Positions 20,885 through 30,120 of a DNA stretch of 42,805 nt are shown here, in pieces. The stretch's first letter is position 1. Every line of letters begins with the position of its first letter. This DNA is from Candidatus Zhuqueibacterota bacterium (GTDB taxonomy: Bacteria > Zhuqueibacterota > Zhuqueibacteria > Residuimicrobiales > JAFGEC01): positions 1 to 42,805 of the forward strand of contig JAFGEC010000184.1 in assembly GCA_016931775.1 (NCBI GenBank), given 5' to 3'. The notes beneath the pieces are model-generated. The model ran no database searches, was not told the DNA's origin, and saw only the letters and a program-made list of their open reading frames with translations. The position numbers and the translations under genes were made by a program.

Positions 20885-20924
20885 CTGCAATCGTTGCCGG
20901 TAACGTTTGCGGTAACGATTGCAG
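20885..20924. promoter_or_regulatory. Operator-like hairpin with three LacI-type half/whole sites
   Basis: CTGCAATCGTTGCCG...CGGTAACGATTGCAG (15-bp arms, one mismatch) containing GGCAACGATTGC (reverse), GGTAACGTTTGC and GGTAACGATTGC. Confidence 0.4.
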
Positions 20925-21036
20925 CATACCAATATGCAGATTTTTACAAGTCGTAAAACAGTCGCAGGATATTTTTCTTTATCAAAACCCAATATATCCA
21001 GCCTGGTGCCAGGATTGTCTTGAGCTGCGTTTTTCC

Positions 21037-22437
21037 TTAGAATATTTTCGCCAACTCCTCTTCCAACTGATCCACCAGCATGAACCGTTTTACAATTTTT
21101 TTCTCCTTGTCCAAAAGATAACAAGTCGGCGTGGCGCGCACATTATACAATTCCACCACACCCGATTTCCAGCCCTTTAATTCACTGACATTGGTCCAGA
21201 AGGCACGGTGGCTCTGAATGGCATCTTCCCAGCTTTGTTTTTCCTGATCGATGGATACCGCATACACAGCAAATCCAGCCGGCTGGTATTTATTGTACAA
21301 TTCTACAATTTTAGCAAGCGCCTGCATGCAGTGAGGACACCATGACGCCCAAAAAAACAAAAGGGTATATTTGCCTTCTGTTGAAGACAGAGCATATTGT
21401 AGATTGTCAACTCCCGGCAGGTTGATATCCGGTGCGACATTTCCCGGCGCCAGGCGTTTTCGGGTTTGTTTGGCGACTTCCAAATCAAAACTCAAATCTT
21501 CATTTTGGCATCCTTCGATAGAGCCGTAGATATCGGACAAGTAGAAAAACACCTCGTCGTAATCACTCTTTTGAAAGGAATCGAGTAAATAACCTACCGT
21601 CCATTCATAAATGGCCGGATTTTCCGCAGTAACGGCCAGTATGTACTGGATCGCGTTCAGATACTCGTCAGCTGTCTGTTGGGGGACAAGATTTAAATAG
21701 CCGGAATATTTTGTCGGCAGTAAATTACTGCGCAAAATTCGCTCATCGGAAAAATTTATATAATCAAAATAGTGCTCACGTAAAAACTGCGTATTGTCGC
21801 TGTATTTCCAATAAAGTTCGGGATGAATATCCAGGCTGGGCTGTTTATTCATTTGTAAAAGTTTTGCCAGAAAGGTATCGGAATAATTCCGAATCATTTC
21901 CTCCTGCTGTTGATTAAATTCCTGCTGAAGAGACCAAATTTCCATAGAGACCGTTTTTTTAAATTCGACTTTTATGGTGTCCACTGCATATAAATTGACC
22001 ACCTGCCTGAGAGCGGAAATTTTGGCGTTAATTGGACGTTCCAAATTCACCAGTTGGTAAAACAGACGCGTCTCCAAAGAGGAAACCACGTTTATACTGT
22101 CGCGAAGATGATGAATGGTTGTTTTGAAAAAAACCGGTTCCAGGCTTACAATAATATCGATAGGTTCCTTTTGTGGTACGATCAATTGATAAAAGCCGGC
22201 AGGTAAGGGCTCGGGAAACTCGAAAAGAAATAAATTATTCGAATCAAAACGGCTGGAATCCAAGACAGTGGTTTTGCCTCCGATAACGGACAAAAGGTAA
22301 ATTTTATTTTGACTCTGGCCTTGAATAACGCCACCTATTTTATATGGTCCCGGACTATTGCTGACAGGTACAGTGACTTGCGCAAAACCGGAAATATTTA
22401 ACCAAAAAAATAAAACGCTGAACAAGAATCTATCCAT
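21037..22437 (-). CDS. TlpA/AhpC-TSA-like thioredoxin-fold protein with N-terminal DUF4369-like region
   Basis: KYTLLFFWASWCPHCMQALAKIVELYNKYQPAGFAVYAVSID; signal peptide from ATG 22437 with a GGAGG RBS. Confidence 0.88.
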   Translation of the reverse strand: MDRFLFSVLFFWLNISGFAQVTVPVSNSPGPYKIGGVIQGQSQNKIYLLSVIGGKTTVLDSSRFDSNNLFLFEFPEPLPAGFYQLIVPQKEPIDIIVSLEPVFFKTTIHHLRDSINVVSSLETRLFYQLVNLERPINAKISALRQVVNLYAVDTIKVEFKKTVSMEIWSLQQEFNQQQEEMIRNYSDTFLAKLLQMNKQPSLDIHPELYWKYSDNTQFLREHYFDYINFSDERILRSNLLPTKYSGYLNLVPQQTADEYLNAIQYILAVTAENPAIYEWTVGYLLDSFQKSDYDEVFFYLSDIYGSIEGCQNEDLSFDLEVAKQTRKRLAPGNVAPDINLPGVDNLQYALSSTEGKYTLLFFWASWCPHCMQALAKIVELYNKYQPAGFAVYAVSIDQEKQSWEDAIQSHRAFWTNVSELKGWKSGVVELYNVRATPTCYLLDKEKKIVKRFMLVDQLEEELAKIF

Positions 22438-22508
22438 TCCATGCCCTCCACAGACATTCACAATAAAAATTTTTAATAATTGGAATACAGTTAGAATGAA
22501 GGCACCCA

Positions 22509-23666
22509 TCAATACCCAAATGTAAATACCTGTCGATAAACCTCATCAGGTGCTGTTGGATCACTAAAACCAAAATCGTTCCAGTTTTTAATACGGGCGA
22601 TCATACAGTTAATTAAATGCTCGTTCTGGATCGTTGTCGTAATCATTTCAGCCCAAGAAACCTGGCCTTCCGGATTGATGGCGAATCTGACTTCGACCTT
22701 ACCTTTAAGACTGGGATTAGATTTGAGTAAACGTTTATAACAATCCGTAATGACCATACGATGTTTATTAATAATCGCCTGGACGTCCTCTGGTTTACGC
22801 CGTAAATATTCCCGCTCTTCCGGCGTTACGGGCACAAGAGGTTTTATTTCTTCAGTATGGGCGACTTTTTCAAAGGATTCATTTGCACGCTTGATGTCCT
22901 TAAAAGCAACCTTTCCGGTAGGTGACACGTTGCCGATCAACTCATCGATCGTCAGAGCATGGCGTTCACGTCTTGTACCGCGCAACACCCGGCCGCCTGC
23001 GGGTCCGGTACCGCCGCCTGATCCGCTCCCCGGGCCGCCTCTACCGCGGCCGATTTTCCCACCATCCAGTGACGAAAGTACATAACCCAAACGTGTGTTG
23101 GCGGCATCACCGTACGTGTTAATCCCATCAACATAATCCGGAGAGACAAAACCGCTTCCGGACGAAAGAATACCGAGAAATCCCACTCTTCCCACATCAT
23201 TCGTCACATCCTGAAGAGATCGCCCACGGCCGCTCCCCGCTCCATCCCTGCGGGCTGACCGCTCACCCATTGTCGGCAAACGGGATTCTGCAGATCCGCC
23301 CGAACCTGCTGCGCCGGAAAAATCGGCACCGCCTCCACCGCCTTCCGCCGGTATTCCAACTCCGCCTTCACCGCCACCCCCTCGACTGCCCCCTATTAAA
23401 TCGGACGCCGACGGCATGGTACCAGCACTACTGATCATCCTCTCGCCAAAACTGTCGCGGTCTAAAAGAATACTGGCATATTGTTCCTGAATTTGCGTGT
23501 AATTGTCAGGTTGCAAAACACTGGGGAGATGAGTAATAACAATGAGAACAAATAAGATGTGCAGAAACAAAGTAACGATGACAATAACCACAAAGTCCCA
23601 ATCGATGGATTGGAGCCGTTTCTTTTTAAACTCTCGCGGAAATTTTGTCAAATCGCTCTTTTTCAT
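22509..23666 (-). CDS. AgmX/PglI C-terminal-domain (TonB-like) inner-membrane protein with Gly-rich linker
   Basis: N-terminal single TM (DFVVIVIVTLFLHILFVLIVI), Gly-rich middle, C-terminal IINKHRMVITDCYKRLLKSNPSLKGKVEVRFAINPEGQV. Confidence 0.85.
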   Translation of the reverse strand: MKKSDLTKFPREFKKKRLQSIDWDFVVIVIVTLFLHILFVLIVITHLPSVLQPDNYTQIQEQYASILLDRDSFGERMISSAGTMPSASDLIGGSRGGGGEGGVGIPAEGGGGGADFSGAAGSGGSAESRLPTMGERSARRDGAGSGRGRSLQDVTNDVGRVGFLGILSSGSGFVSPDYVDGINTYGDAANTRLGYVLSSLDGGKIGRGRGGPGSGSGGGTGPAGGRVLRGTRRERHALTIDELIGNVSPTGKVAFKDIKRANESFEKVAHTEEIKPLVPVTPEEREYLRRKPEDVQAIINKHRMVITDCYKRLLKSNPSLKGKVEVRFAINPEGQVSWAEMITTTIQNEHLINCMIARIKNWNDFGFSDPTAPDEVYRQVFTFGY

Positions 23667-23913
23667 TAGGCCTGGTCCCTATAGCTGCCATATAATATAC
23701 AATTTGCTTTAATGTAGTTTTCCGGGACATAAAAGTCAAGTATAAATTAAACGATTGTCATTTTTAAAGGATTCCAATTTTTTTCTTGCACGATTTCACA
23801 TTTATCTTTATTATACAGCCGGGAGTTCAAATGTCGCGTTTTTTATCATTCATCCCCATTCTGCCCTGAGAGAACGAAAGACAGGCAGAAATCGATCGAG
23901 TTGGGAGAAGAAA

Positions 23914-25203
23914 ATGAAACAAAAAGTCTTTTTGGCATCATGCGAAGGATACGATCCACCGGCCATCGCTCAAAAAATTAAAACAGCCGTTAATACGATT
24001 GCACCAAAACTTCATATCACCGGCAGGGTCGTCATCAAACCCAATCTGGTGATGGCACACCCCAAAGTTGCCACGGAGGGATATACACGGGCGGAGGTTA
24101 TAGAGGGTCTACTGCAGGTACTACAGGAATATACCGGAATCACCCAAACCGCTGTAGTTGAGAAATCCGGCCTGGGTGTATCCACTTCTTATATGTACAG
24201 GAATGCCGGATACCGGGCGCTGAGAAAAAAATACGGTATTCGCCTGGTTTCCATGGAAGAATCTCACAAGAGAATAGTGGTAGCAAACAAAGCTAGGCTG
24301 CAATATTATTTTACTGTGGCCCGGGAAATGGCTCAGCGAGAGTTTCTCATTTTTGTACCCAAACTAAAAACCAATGTTCTCTCTCATGCGTATTCGGGCG
24401 CTATTAAACTCAACATCGGTACAATCGACAGTGCGGAGCGGCTGTTTCACCATAACCGCGATCTGCCCATAAAACTGGCAGACCTGCTCGAGATTGCCAA
24501 TCCCAACCTGATTGTCACCGACGGTATCCGTATGGCATTCGGCGGCAATCAGATGACTCAACACGGCACGGACCTGGGCGTTTTGGTGATTTCAACCAAT
24601 GTGGTGGCCCACGACATGGTCTGTGCGCATCTGCTCAATCTCGACCCGTTAAAAATAGAGCACATCCGTGAAGCGGCGTATCGCGGATTTGGCCCGTCTT
24701 CGCTCAATGAAATCGAAATAATTGGGGATTATCCGGTCCATCGTGCTCAGTCAAAAACACGTGATCTGGATTTTGGCTTTTGCCCGGTGCACCAATTTAA
24801 ATCAAATTTTGCCATCCAAACGGGCAAACCCTATTGTATTGCCGGCTGCCAGGGTATATTCCTTGACTGGCTGTATATGATTAATGACCGTAAACCGAAA
24901 CTTTTGAAAAAATTTCCCAAATTGACGGTTCTTATTGGCAAATGCGGGGCAGTCCATGCAGACAGGATTCTGCTGGTTGGGAATTGTGCCTGTGCATCGA
25001 GACCGTTAAAAGCAAAAAGAATCACGAGGATACACGGATGTCCGCCAAGCCATAAACGTATCGTATGGGATATGATGATCGGTTATGGAATTTTTAATCC
25101 CCTGGTCCGCCCTTCGCTCATTTGGGATGCATATATCCGATACCCGTTTAAAAAGCTCAAAGGATGGTTTTTAAACCTGAAAAAGGATAACACCAGTGAA
25201 TAA
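23914..25203 (+). CDS. DUF362 domain-containing protein
   Basis: VVIKPNLVMAHP, FVPKLKTNVLSHAYSGAIKLNIGTI, NLIVTDGIRMAFGGNQMTQHGTDLGVLVIS motifs; ATG 23914 preferred. Confidence 0.9.
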   Translation: MKQKVFLASCEGYDPPAIAQKIKTAVNTIAPKLHITGRVVIKPNLVMAHPKVATEGYTRAEVIEGLLQVLQEYTGITQTAVVEKSGLGVSTSYMYRNAGYRALRKKYGIRLVSMEESHKRIVVANKARLQYYFTVAREMAQREFLIFVPKLKTNVLSHAYSGAIKLNIGTIDSAERLFHHNRDLPIKLADLLEIANPNLIVTDGIRMAFGGNQMTQHGTDLGVLVISTNVVAHDMVCAHLLNLDPLKIEHIREAAYRGFGPSSLNEIEIIGDYPVHRAQSKTRDLDFGFCPVHQFKSNFAIQTGKPYCIAGCQGIFLDWLYMINDRKPKLLKKFPKLTVLIGKCGAVHADRILLVGNCACASRPLKAKRITRIHGCPPSHKRIVWDMMIGYGIFNPLVRPSLIWDAYIRYPFKKLKGWFLNLKKDNTSE

Positions 25204-26791
25204 AGAAAGTTGGCTCCACCCCAGACACGACAAAATCGAATCCATCAATCCCGCAACTCTGGAAGTAATCGGGAGTGTAGCGGTAACGCCGGCCGGCGAG
25301 GTGGAGGAAAAAGTGTTACTCGCCCGTGAAGCGTTCGGGTCATGGCGAAACACATCATTGAAATACAGAGCCGGTATTCTGAAAAAATTTTCCGAACACT
25401 TGTTCACTAAAAGACAGATTTTTGCCGAGCTCATTACCCGTGAGATGGGCCGGCCCATTGTTGAGGCCCTTGTTTTGGAATGTGAGGCATCCATCGATCT
25501 GGTGAATTATTATGCCCGACGCTACCGGTTGTTAAAGCCGCAAAAGGTACGGTTACACAATCCATTATTTATCCGCCGGAAAAGTTATCACCAATGCCTG
25601 CCTTTGGGCGTCATCGGCGTTATCTGTCCGTGGAACTGGCCGCTGTTGATCCCGCTCGGTTGCATCGTACCCGCCCTTCTGGCCGGAAACGCCGTTGTTT
25701 TCAAACCATCGGAATTTACGCCGCTGGTGGGAGAAGAGATAGCCTCTTTGCTATCAGAAGCCGGATTGCCGCACGGTGTTTTTCAGATCGTACAGGGATA
25801 CAAGGAAACAGGAAAGGCACTGGTGAAAACGGATGTGGACAAGATATTTTTCACAGGCAGTACCCAGGTGGGCAGTCAGATCATGCAAGCGGCGGCCAAA
25901 AATCCAACGGCCGTGGTTTTGGAAATGGGCGGCAGCGATCCGGCCATTGTTTGTAACGATGCGAATGTCGAAATAACCGCCAGTGGTTTGTTGTGGGGCG
26001 GATTCAGCAATTGCGGACAAAACTGCAACAGCGTCGAAAGAGTATTTTTTGAAAAAGATATCGCTGGACCGGTCATGGAAGCGCTGGTGAGAAAAACAGA
26101 ATTCCTCAAAATCGGTAACGGATTTAACAGAAACACCGACATAGGTCCGCTGGCGACAAAACATCAATATGAACATATCAAAACGTTTATACAGCAAATG
26201 ATAAAAAAAGGCGCGGAAATTATGACCGGAGGCAAAGAGGTGGAAAATCAGGACGGCTATTTTTTTCAGCCGACGGTTCTTAAAATACCCAAAGATGTGA
26301 CGGTGAACGAAGAAATATTCGGGCCGGTTATTGCCGTAACTATTGTTGATGATATTGATGAAGCGGTTGAACTGGCCAACGACACACCCTATGGACTGGC
26401 CGCATCGGTGTGGACAGCCGACCGGGCAAAAGGTGAGCGGATCGCGCGCCGATTACAAAGCGGTACCACAATGATAAACGATGCGATTGTCTCATTCGGC
26501 ATGCCGGAAGCAGGTTGGACCGGTATTAAAAAAAGCGGTATCGGCTGGGTTCACGGGCATAAGGGATTGGAAGAGATGGTCAATATTCAATATGTAAATG
26601 TCGATCCGCAGTCACACCAGCAAAAATTCTGGTGGTTTCCGTACGATGAAGAAACAATGCTAACGATGCACGCCGCGATGAAATTTTTGTATTCAACCAA
26701 ATTGTCGGAACGCCTCATCGCCCTGCCGAAGGTATTAAGCCGCTTGGCGGGGTATATATTAGGAAACAGTAAGAGAGCGGATAAATATTAA
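25196..26791 (+). CDS. NAD(P)-dependent aldehyde dehydrogenase
   Basis: CPWNWPLLIPL, VVFKPSEFTPL, FFTGSTQVG, VVLEMGGSDPAIV (catalytic Glu), GGFSNCGQNCNSVERV (catalytic Cys), EEIFGPV; GTG start overlapping the upstream CDS by 8 nt. Confidence 0.96.
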   Translation: MNKESWLHPRHDKIESINPATLEVIGSVAVTPAGEVEEKVLLAREAFGSWRNTSLKYRAGILKKFSEHLFTKRQIFAELITREMGRPIVEALVLECEASIDLVNYYARRYRLLKPQKVRLHNPLFIRRKSYHQCLPLGVIGVICPWNWPLLIPLGCIVPALLAGNAVVFKPSEFTPLVGEEIASLLSEAGLPHGVFQIVQGYKETGKALVKTDVDKIFFTGSTQVGSQIMQAAAKNPTAVVLEMGGSDPAIVCNDANVEITASGLLWGGFSNCGQNCNSVERVFFEKDIAGPVMEALVRKTEFLKIGNGFNRNTDIGPLATKHQYEHIKTFIQQMIKKGAEIMTGGKEVENQDGYFFQPTVLKIPKDVTVNEEIFGPVIAVTIVDDIDEAVELANDTPYGLAASVWTADRAKGERIARRLQSGTTMINDAIVSFGMPEAGWTGIKKSGIGWVHGHKGLEEMVNIQYVNVDPQSHQQKFWWFPYDEETMLTMHAAMKFLYSTKLSERLIALPKVLSRLAGYILGNSKRADKY

Positions 26792-26912
26792 GATAAACGG
26801 CCACTGAGCGCAGGTAGTCTGAAAAGCGGGCGCATGATACGAAAAATGAATTTTTGGGTATCCCGGATGGGTAAATTGAACTGAATTGTCACCGCCGATC
26901 ACAAAAAATACA

Positions 26913-28472
26913 TTATAATGCCGGATAGAGTCGAAAACGTAAAAAATTCCATAAAAAACCAAAAATCCCGACAATGAGAGCATAAAGATCCCGGAAACGG
27001 TAATAAAATTTATCCGTGAGTGATAATCGTTTTGCAGGTACACCGATTTTCGGCGGAATGACCCTCGCCAACCACCCATATTTCCCTTTACCGAGCAATA
27101 TCTGGTTCCATACCATTTTAGGGCCATCTTCCACTTTCACAAGCAGATATATGCTTCCCGCCGTTGCGGACTTGATAACAGGCGCGTCGGTTGTCGGCCT
27201 TTCGCGAATGTTTGTATCTTTTTTTTGTACTCTTACAAATAAATTCTTGGATTCGATCAAAGGTTGGTTCCATAAACGATTCCAGGGCAGATCGATATAA
27301 TGGGAAGGCAGATAAAAACACAAAAAGGCGATACAAAAACCGAATCCGCCGTTAAGGATTTTCAATATGTTTTTCGGTACGACCTTGTTCATATCGATCG
27401 CCAGGTAAATGGCCAGCGTTGTCAGGATAATGCCGAATATGGAGACGACGGGCCGGTTTAAAAAATTCAGTGTGCTGGTAAAAAACGTACCCACCGAATC
27501 CAGATCCCCTAATATATAGCGCACATAGCGAAATCCAAGAAAATGCAGAATACCCAAGGTCGCCAGAGTATGAAAAATCAACATAATCTTTTGTTTGCGC
27601 AATATCGGTGCATAGGGATTGTATTGAAGATCGTCGATAAGACTGGGTGATTTCTCCCAATTGCATTCGTAAAGGGAGACACTGGATTTTTTTCCTTTGA
27701 CATTCACACGTTCCCTGTGCTGCAGGTAATATTCTTTGGTACGGCAGTAGGAAGCCGTGGCACTGGAAACCAGGATTTCACTCCCTTTGGCGCATCCCTC
27801 AACACGGGCGGCCACATTGACCATGTCACCGAAAACATCCTGCTGTTCCACAATAGCGTGGCCGGTATGAATGCCGATTCTCACCTTGAGGATGGACCGT
27901 TTATAATGACGGCGCTCCCGCTCCAGTACCTGCTGCATTGCTATGGCTGCCTTGACGGCGTTGCCAGGTTTTTTAAACGATGCCATTATAGCATCGCCGA
28001 TGGTTTTAATAATTCGTCCGCGGTATTTTTTGATAATGGGGAAAAGCAGCCTGTTATGGTGATCCACCATAAGGCGGCCCTGCACGTCTCCATGGGCGTC
28101 CCAATACCGCGTGGAATCCTCGATATCAGAAAAAAGGATCGACACCTTTTTGCGAGATAATTTAAAGTGGATGGGCAGACGGTAAAATCCTTTTTTTTTG
28201 GATGAAGGTGCCGGTTTGTCACTTTGTAAAAGCGATGAGACACTGGGGGAACGCATCACCTGTCTTTCTTGATTTACATTGCCTGTTGAAGTGACATTTG
28301 GCGTTTTTTTGACCGATTTTACTTTTTGGGGAGCCGGCAAAGTCCGTTTACGGTTGTGCTTGCGGCTTTGGCGACGGGGTGACGCTGAGGATTCGTTGGC
28401 TTTCGGACGCCTGTTTTGCGGCGATGATTTTGGCGTGCGGTGAGTATCGGAATTTGTTTTTTGTTTATTCAT
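26913..28472 (-). CDS. Class III adenylate/guanylate cyclase with TM helices and C-terminal SH3b domain
   Basis: KVSILFSDIEDSTRYWDAHGD, IIKTIGDAIMASF, VRIGIHTGHAI, DVFGDMVNVAARVE; three candidate TM segments; NIRERPTTDAPVIKSATAGSIYLLV...YGWLARVI SH3b. ATG 28472 or upstream start at 28520. Confidence 0.9.
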   Translation of the reverse strand: MNKQKTNSDTHRTPKSSPQNRRPKANESSASPRRQSRKHNRKRTLPAPQKVKSVKKTPNVTSTGNVNQERQVMRSPSVSSLLQSDKPAPSSKKKGFYRLPIHFKLSRKKVSILFSDIEDSTRYWDAHGDVQGRLMVDHHNRLLFPIIKKYRGRIIKTIGDAIMASFKKPGNAVKAAIAMQQVLERERRHYKRSILKVRIGIHTGHAIVEQQDVFGDMVNVAARVEGCAKGSEILVSSATASYCRTKEYYLQHRERVNVKGKKSSVSLYECNWEKSPSLIDDLQYNPYAPILRKQKIMLIFHTLATLGILHFLGFRYVRYILGDLDSVGTFFTSTLNFLNRPVVSIFGIILTTLAIYLAIDMNKVVPKNILKILNGGFGFCIAFLCFYLPSHYIDLPWNRLWNQPLIESKNLFVRVQKKDTNIRERPTTDAPVIKSATAGSIYLLVKVEDGPKMVWNQILLGKGKYGWLARVIPPKIGVPAKRLSLTDKFYYRFRDLYALIVGIFGFLWNFLRFRLYPAL

Positions 28473-28564
28473 AATTTTTTCTTGCAGTTTATAAACAAGT
28501 CGATTAAATTCAAATACCAAAAAAAACGTGTCTGGCTCATTTCACTACTGACCATGGGGATCCG

Positions 28565-28870
28565 ATGGTGGAAAAATTAGAACAATTAAAAAAGCAACCT
28601 CAGGTATTGAACAAAATTGACCATTGGAGTAATACATGCAGAATCCCGGAAAGGATGCTTTTTTCAACTATTAAACTGATTGCAAAGATCTTGGATGCTG
28701 ATACCACCGGACTCTTACTCCGGGATCGTGATACCGGAGAGTCTAAACTTAACACTATCTGGCAAAATAATCAAGCGCAGAATTTATTCATTGAGCATAA
28801 CAACGAAAAAATATTGCCAAAGGTAACCCTCACACAACAGCAAATTTACCGGATTTCCCGGATAAGATAA
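28565..28870 (+). CDS. Small protein resembling the N-terminal half of a GAF domain
   Basis: STIKLIAKILDADTTGLLLRDRDTGESKL pattern; ends after 101 codons. Confidence 0.5.
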   Translation: MVEKLEQLKKQPQVLNKIDHWSNTCRIPERMLFSTIKLIAKILDADTTGLLLRDRDTGESKLNTIWQNNQAQNLFIEHNNEKILPKVTLTQQQIYRISRIR

Positions 28871-28880
28871 CAGGTTAATT

Positions 28881-30116
28881 ATGCTTGGGTATCAAATAAG
28901 AAAAAAATGGTATGCCTTTTGGCAGAAATATAAAATCAAAACACAACTTAAAAACATAAGAAAGCTGCTGGCATTTGTCGTCGCCGTGTGGCTGGCGGGT
29001 TCGTTGCTGACTATCGTCAGCCAATGGCTATTTGCCCGTCAATACCAGGAATTTCTGCAGGATTATTTGAAATACCTTTGGGTTGTCATTATCGAACTGG
29101 TCAGCGGATTCGACATCCCGGAAAGCATCCATTTGCATCCGGTGAGTCAGATTATTTCCATTTTTATGCTATTGATGGGAATTGTGGTCGTTGGCCTTTT
29201 CACCGGCCAGATTATTACCATTTTTGTTCATGTCCTACAGCGCGCCGACTATATACCGGAAAAACCGTTGTCTTTCCAGTTTGAAAAACCAATCGTGATT
29301 TGCGGGATAAACAATAAACTGGTCCCGATTATCAGAACGCTCTCAAAAAACAAAAAGGCGGCAGAAAGGGAAATCGTCATTGTCGATCCCAATGCCGATC
29401 AGATCAAGCTGGCCGACGTCGGCTACTGTAAAGATGTATGGTTCGTTAAAGGAGAATCATCTCAAAGATCTGTCCTGCAAAAAAGCATCGGTAAGCAAGA
29501 CTGCCGCGTCATCCTTTTGCGTGGTGACGATGGGGAAAAAGCGTCGAGATCGACGATAACAACGGCGCTTGCGATCGAGGCATTTGATGAAAGCGTATAT
29601 ACGGTTTTGGAAATTCACAACGAGCTGAACAAGGTCCATTTTAAACGTACCAAGATCAATGATTGGATATGTATAAACGAATACGGTACAAAGCTTATTG
29701 CCCAGGCCGCACTCCACCCGGGTACGGCAAACTTGTTTTATGCATTACTGGGAGATCAGGAGACGGATAATGGGCGGCAAAACGTGCATTTTTCGGCATC
29801 CGAATTACCCGCCGGTCTCCAGGGTAAAACGTATCATGAGATCAGAAAAACACTGCTAACGGCAAAGCTGGACATCACACCGTTGGGATTCGCCAAATAT
29901 ATCGATGCACAGGAAAAAAAACGCCTGGGCATCACGCTGCGGAATTCCTCATATTTCATACAAATGAATCCGGTACATCCCAACAGCAAGACCGTCACGC
30001 AATTTAAAAAGAACGGTATTTTATATTTTAGCCGTGACACCGTGTTAGCAAAAATGGATAAATTAATTTATCTGGCGGATGATCAGGTCAATTTTCAAAT
30101 AAAAGCAAGGGACTAA
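28881..30116 (+). CDS. Two-TM ion channel pore fused to RCK/TrkA-N-like domain
   Basis: TM1 (LLAFVVAVWLAGSLLTIVSQW), pore-loop-like segment YLWVVIIELVSGFDIPES, TM2 (IISIFMLLMGIVVVGLFTGQIITIF), then PIVICGINNKLVPIIRTL... Rossmann-like RCK. Confidence 0.82.
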   Translation: MLGYQIRKKWYAFWQKYKIKTQLKNIRKLLAFVVAVWLAGSLLTIVSQWLFARQYQEFLQDYLKYLWVVIIELVSGFDIPESIHLHPVSQIISIFMLLMGIVVVGLFTGQIITIFVHVLQRADYIPEKPLSFQFEKPIVICGINNKLVPIIRTLSKNKKAAEREIVIVDPNADQIKLADVGYCKDVWFVKGESSQRSVLQKSIGKQDCRVILLRGDDGEKASRSTITTALAIEAFDESVYTVLEIHNELNKVHFKRTKINDWICINEYGTKLIAQAALHPGTANLFYALLGDQETDNGRQNVHFSASELPAGLQGKTYHEIRKTLLTAKLDITPLGFAKYIDAQEKKRLGITLRNSSYFIQMNPVHPNSKTVTQFKKNGILYFSRDTVLAKMDKLIYLADDQVNFQIKARD

Positions 30117-30120
30117 AACA

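Noticed and set aside
20855-21124. 89-aa minus-strand ORF crossing the operator-like hairpin
   Set aside because: Out-of-frame extension of the thioredoxin gene's 3' end; no domain.
22750-23122. Plus-strand Pro/Arg-rich ORFs
   Set aside because: Antisense translation of the Gly-rich linker of the AgmX-like gene, which produces Pro-rich shadows.
25754-26197. 147-aa minus-strand ORF
   Set aside because: Antisense to the aldehyde dehydrogenase catalytic region.
26759-27127. 122-aa minus-strand ORF overlapping the cyclase C-terminus
   Set aside because: Out of frame with the SH3b-coding region; no RBS or recognisable domain.
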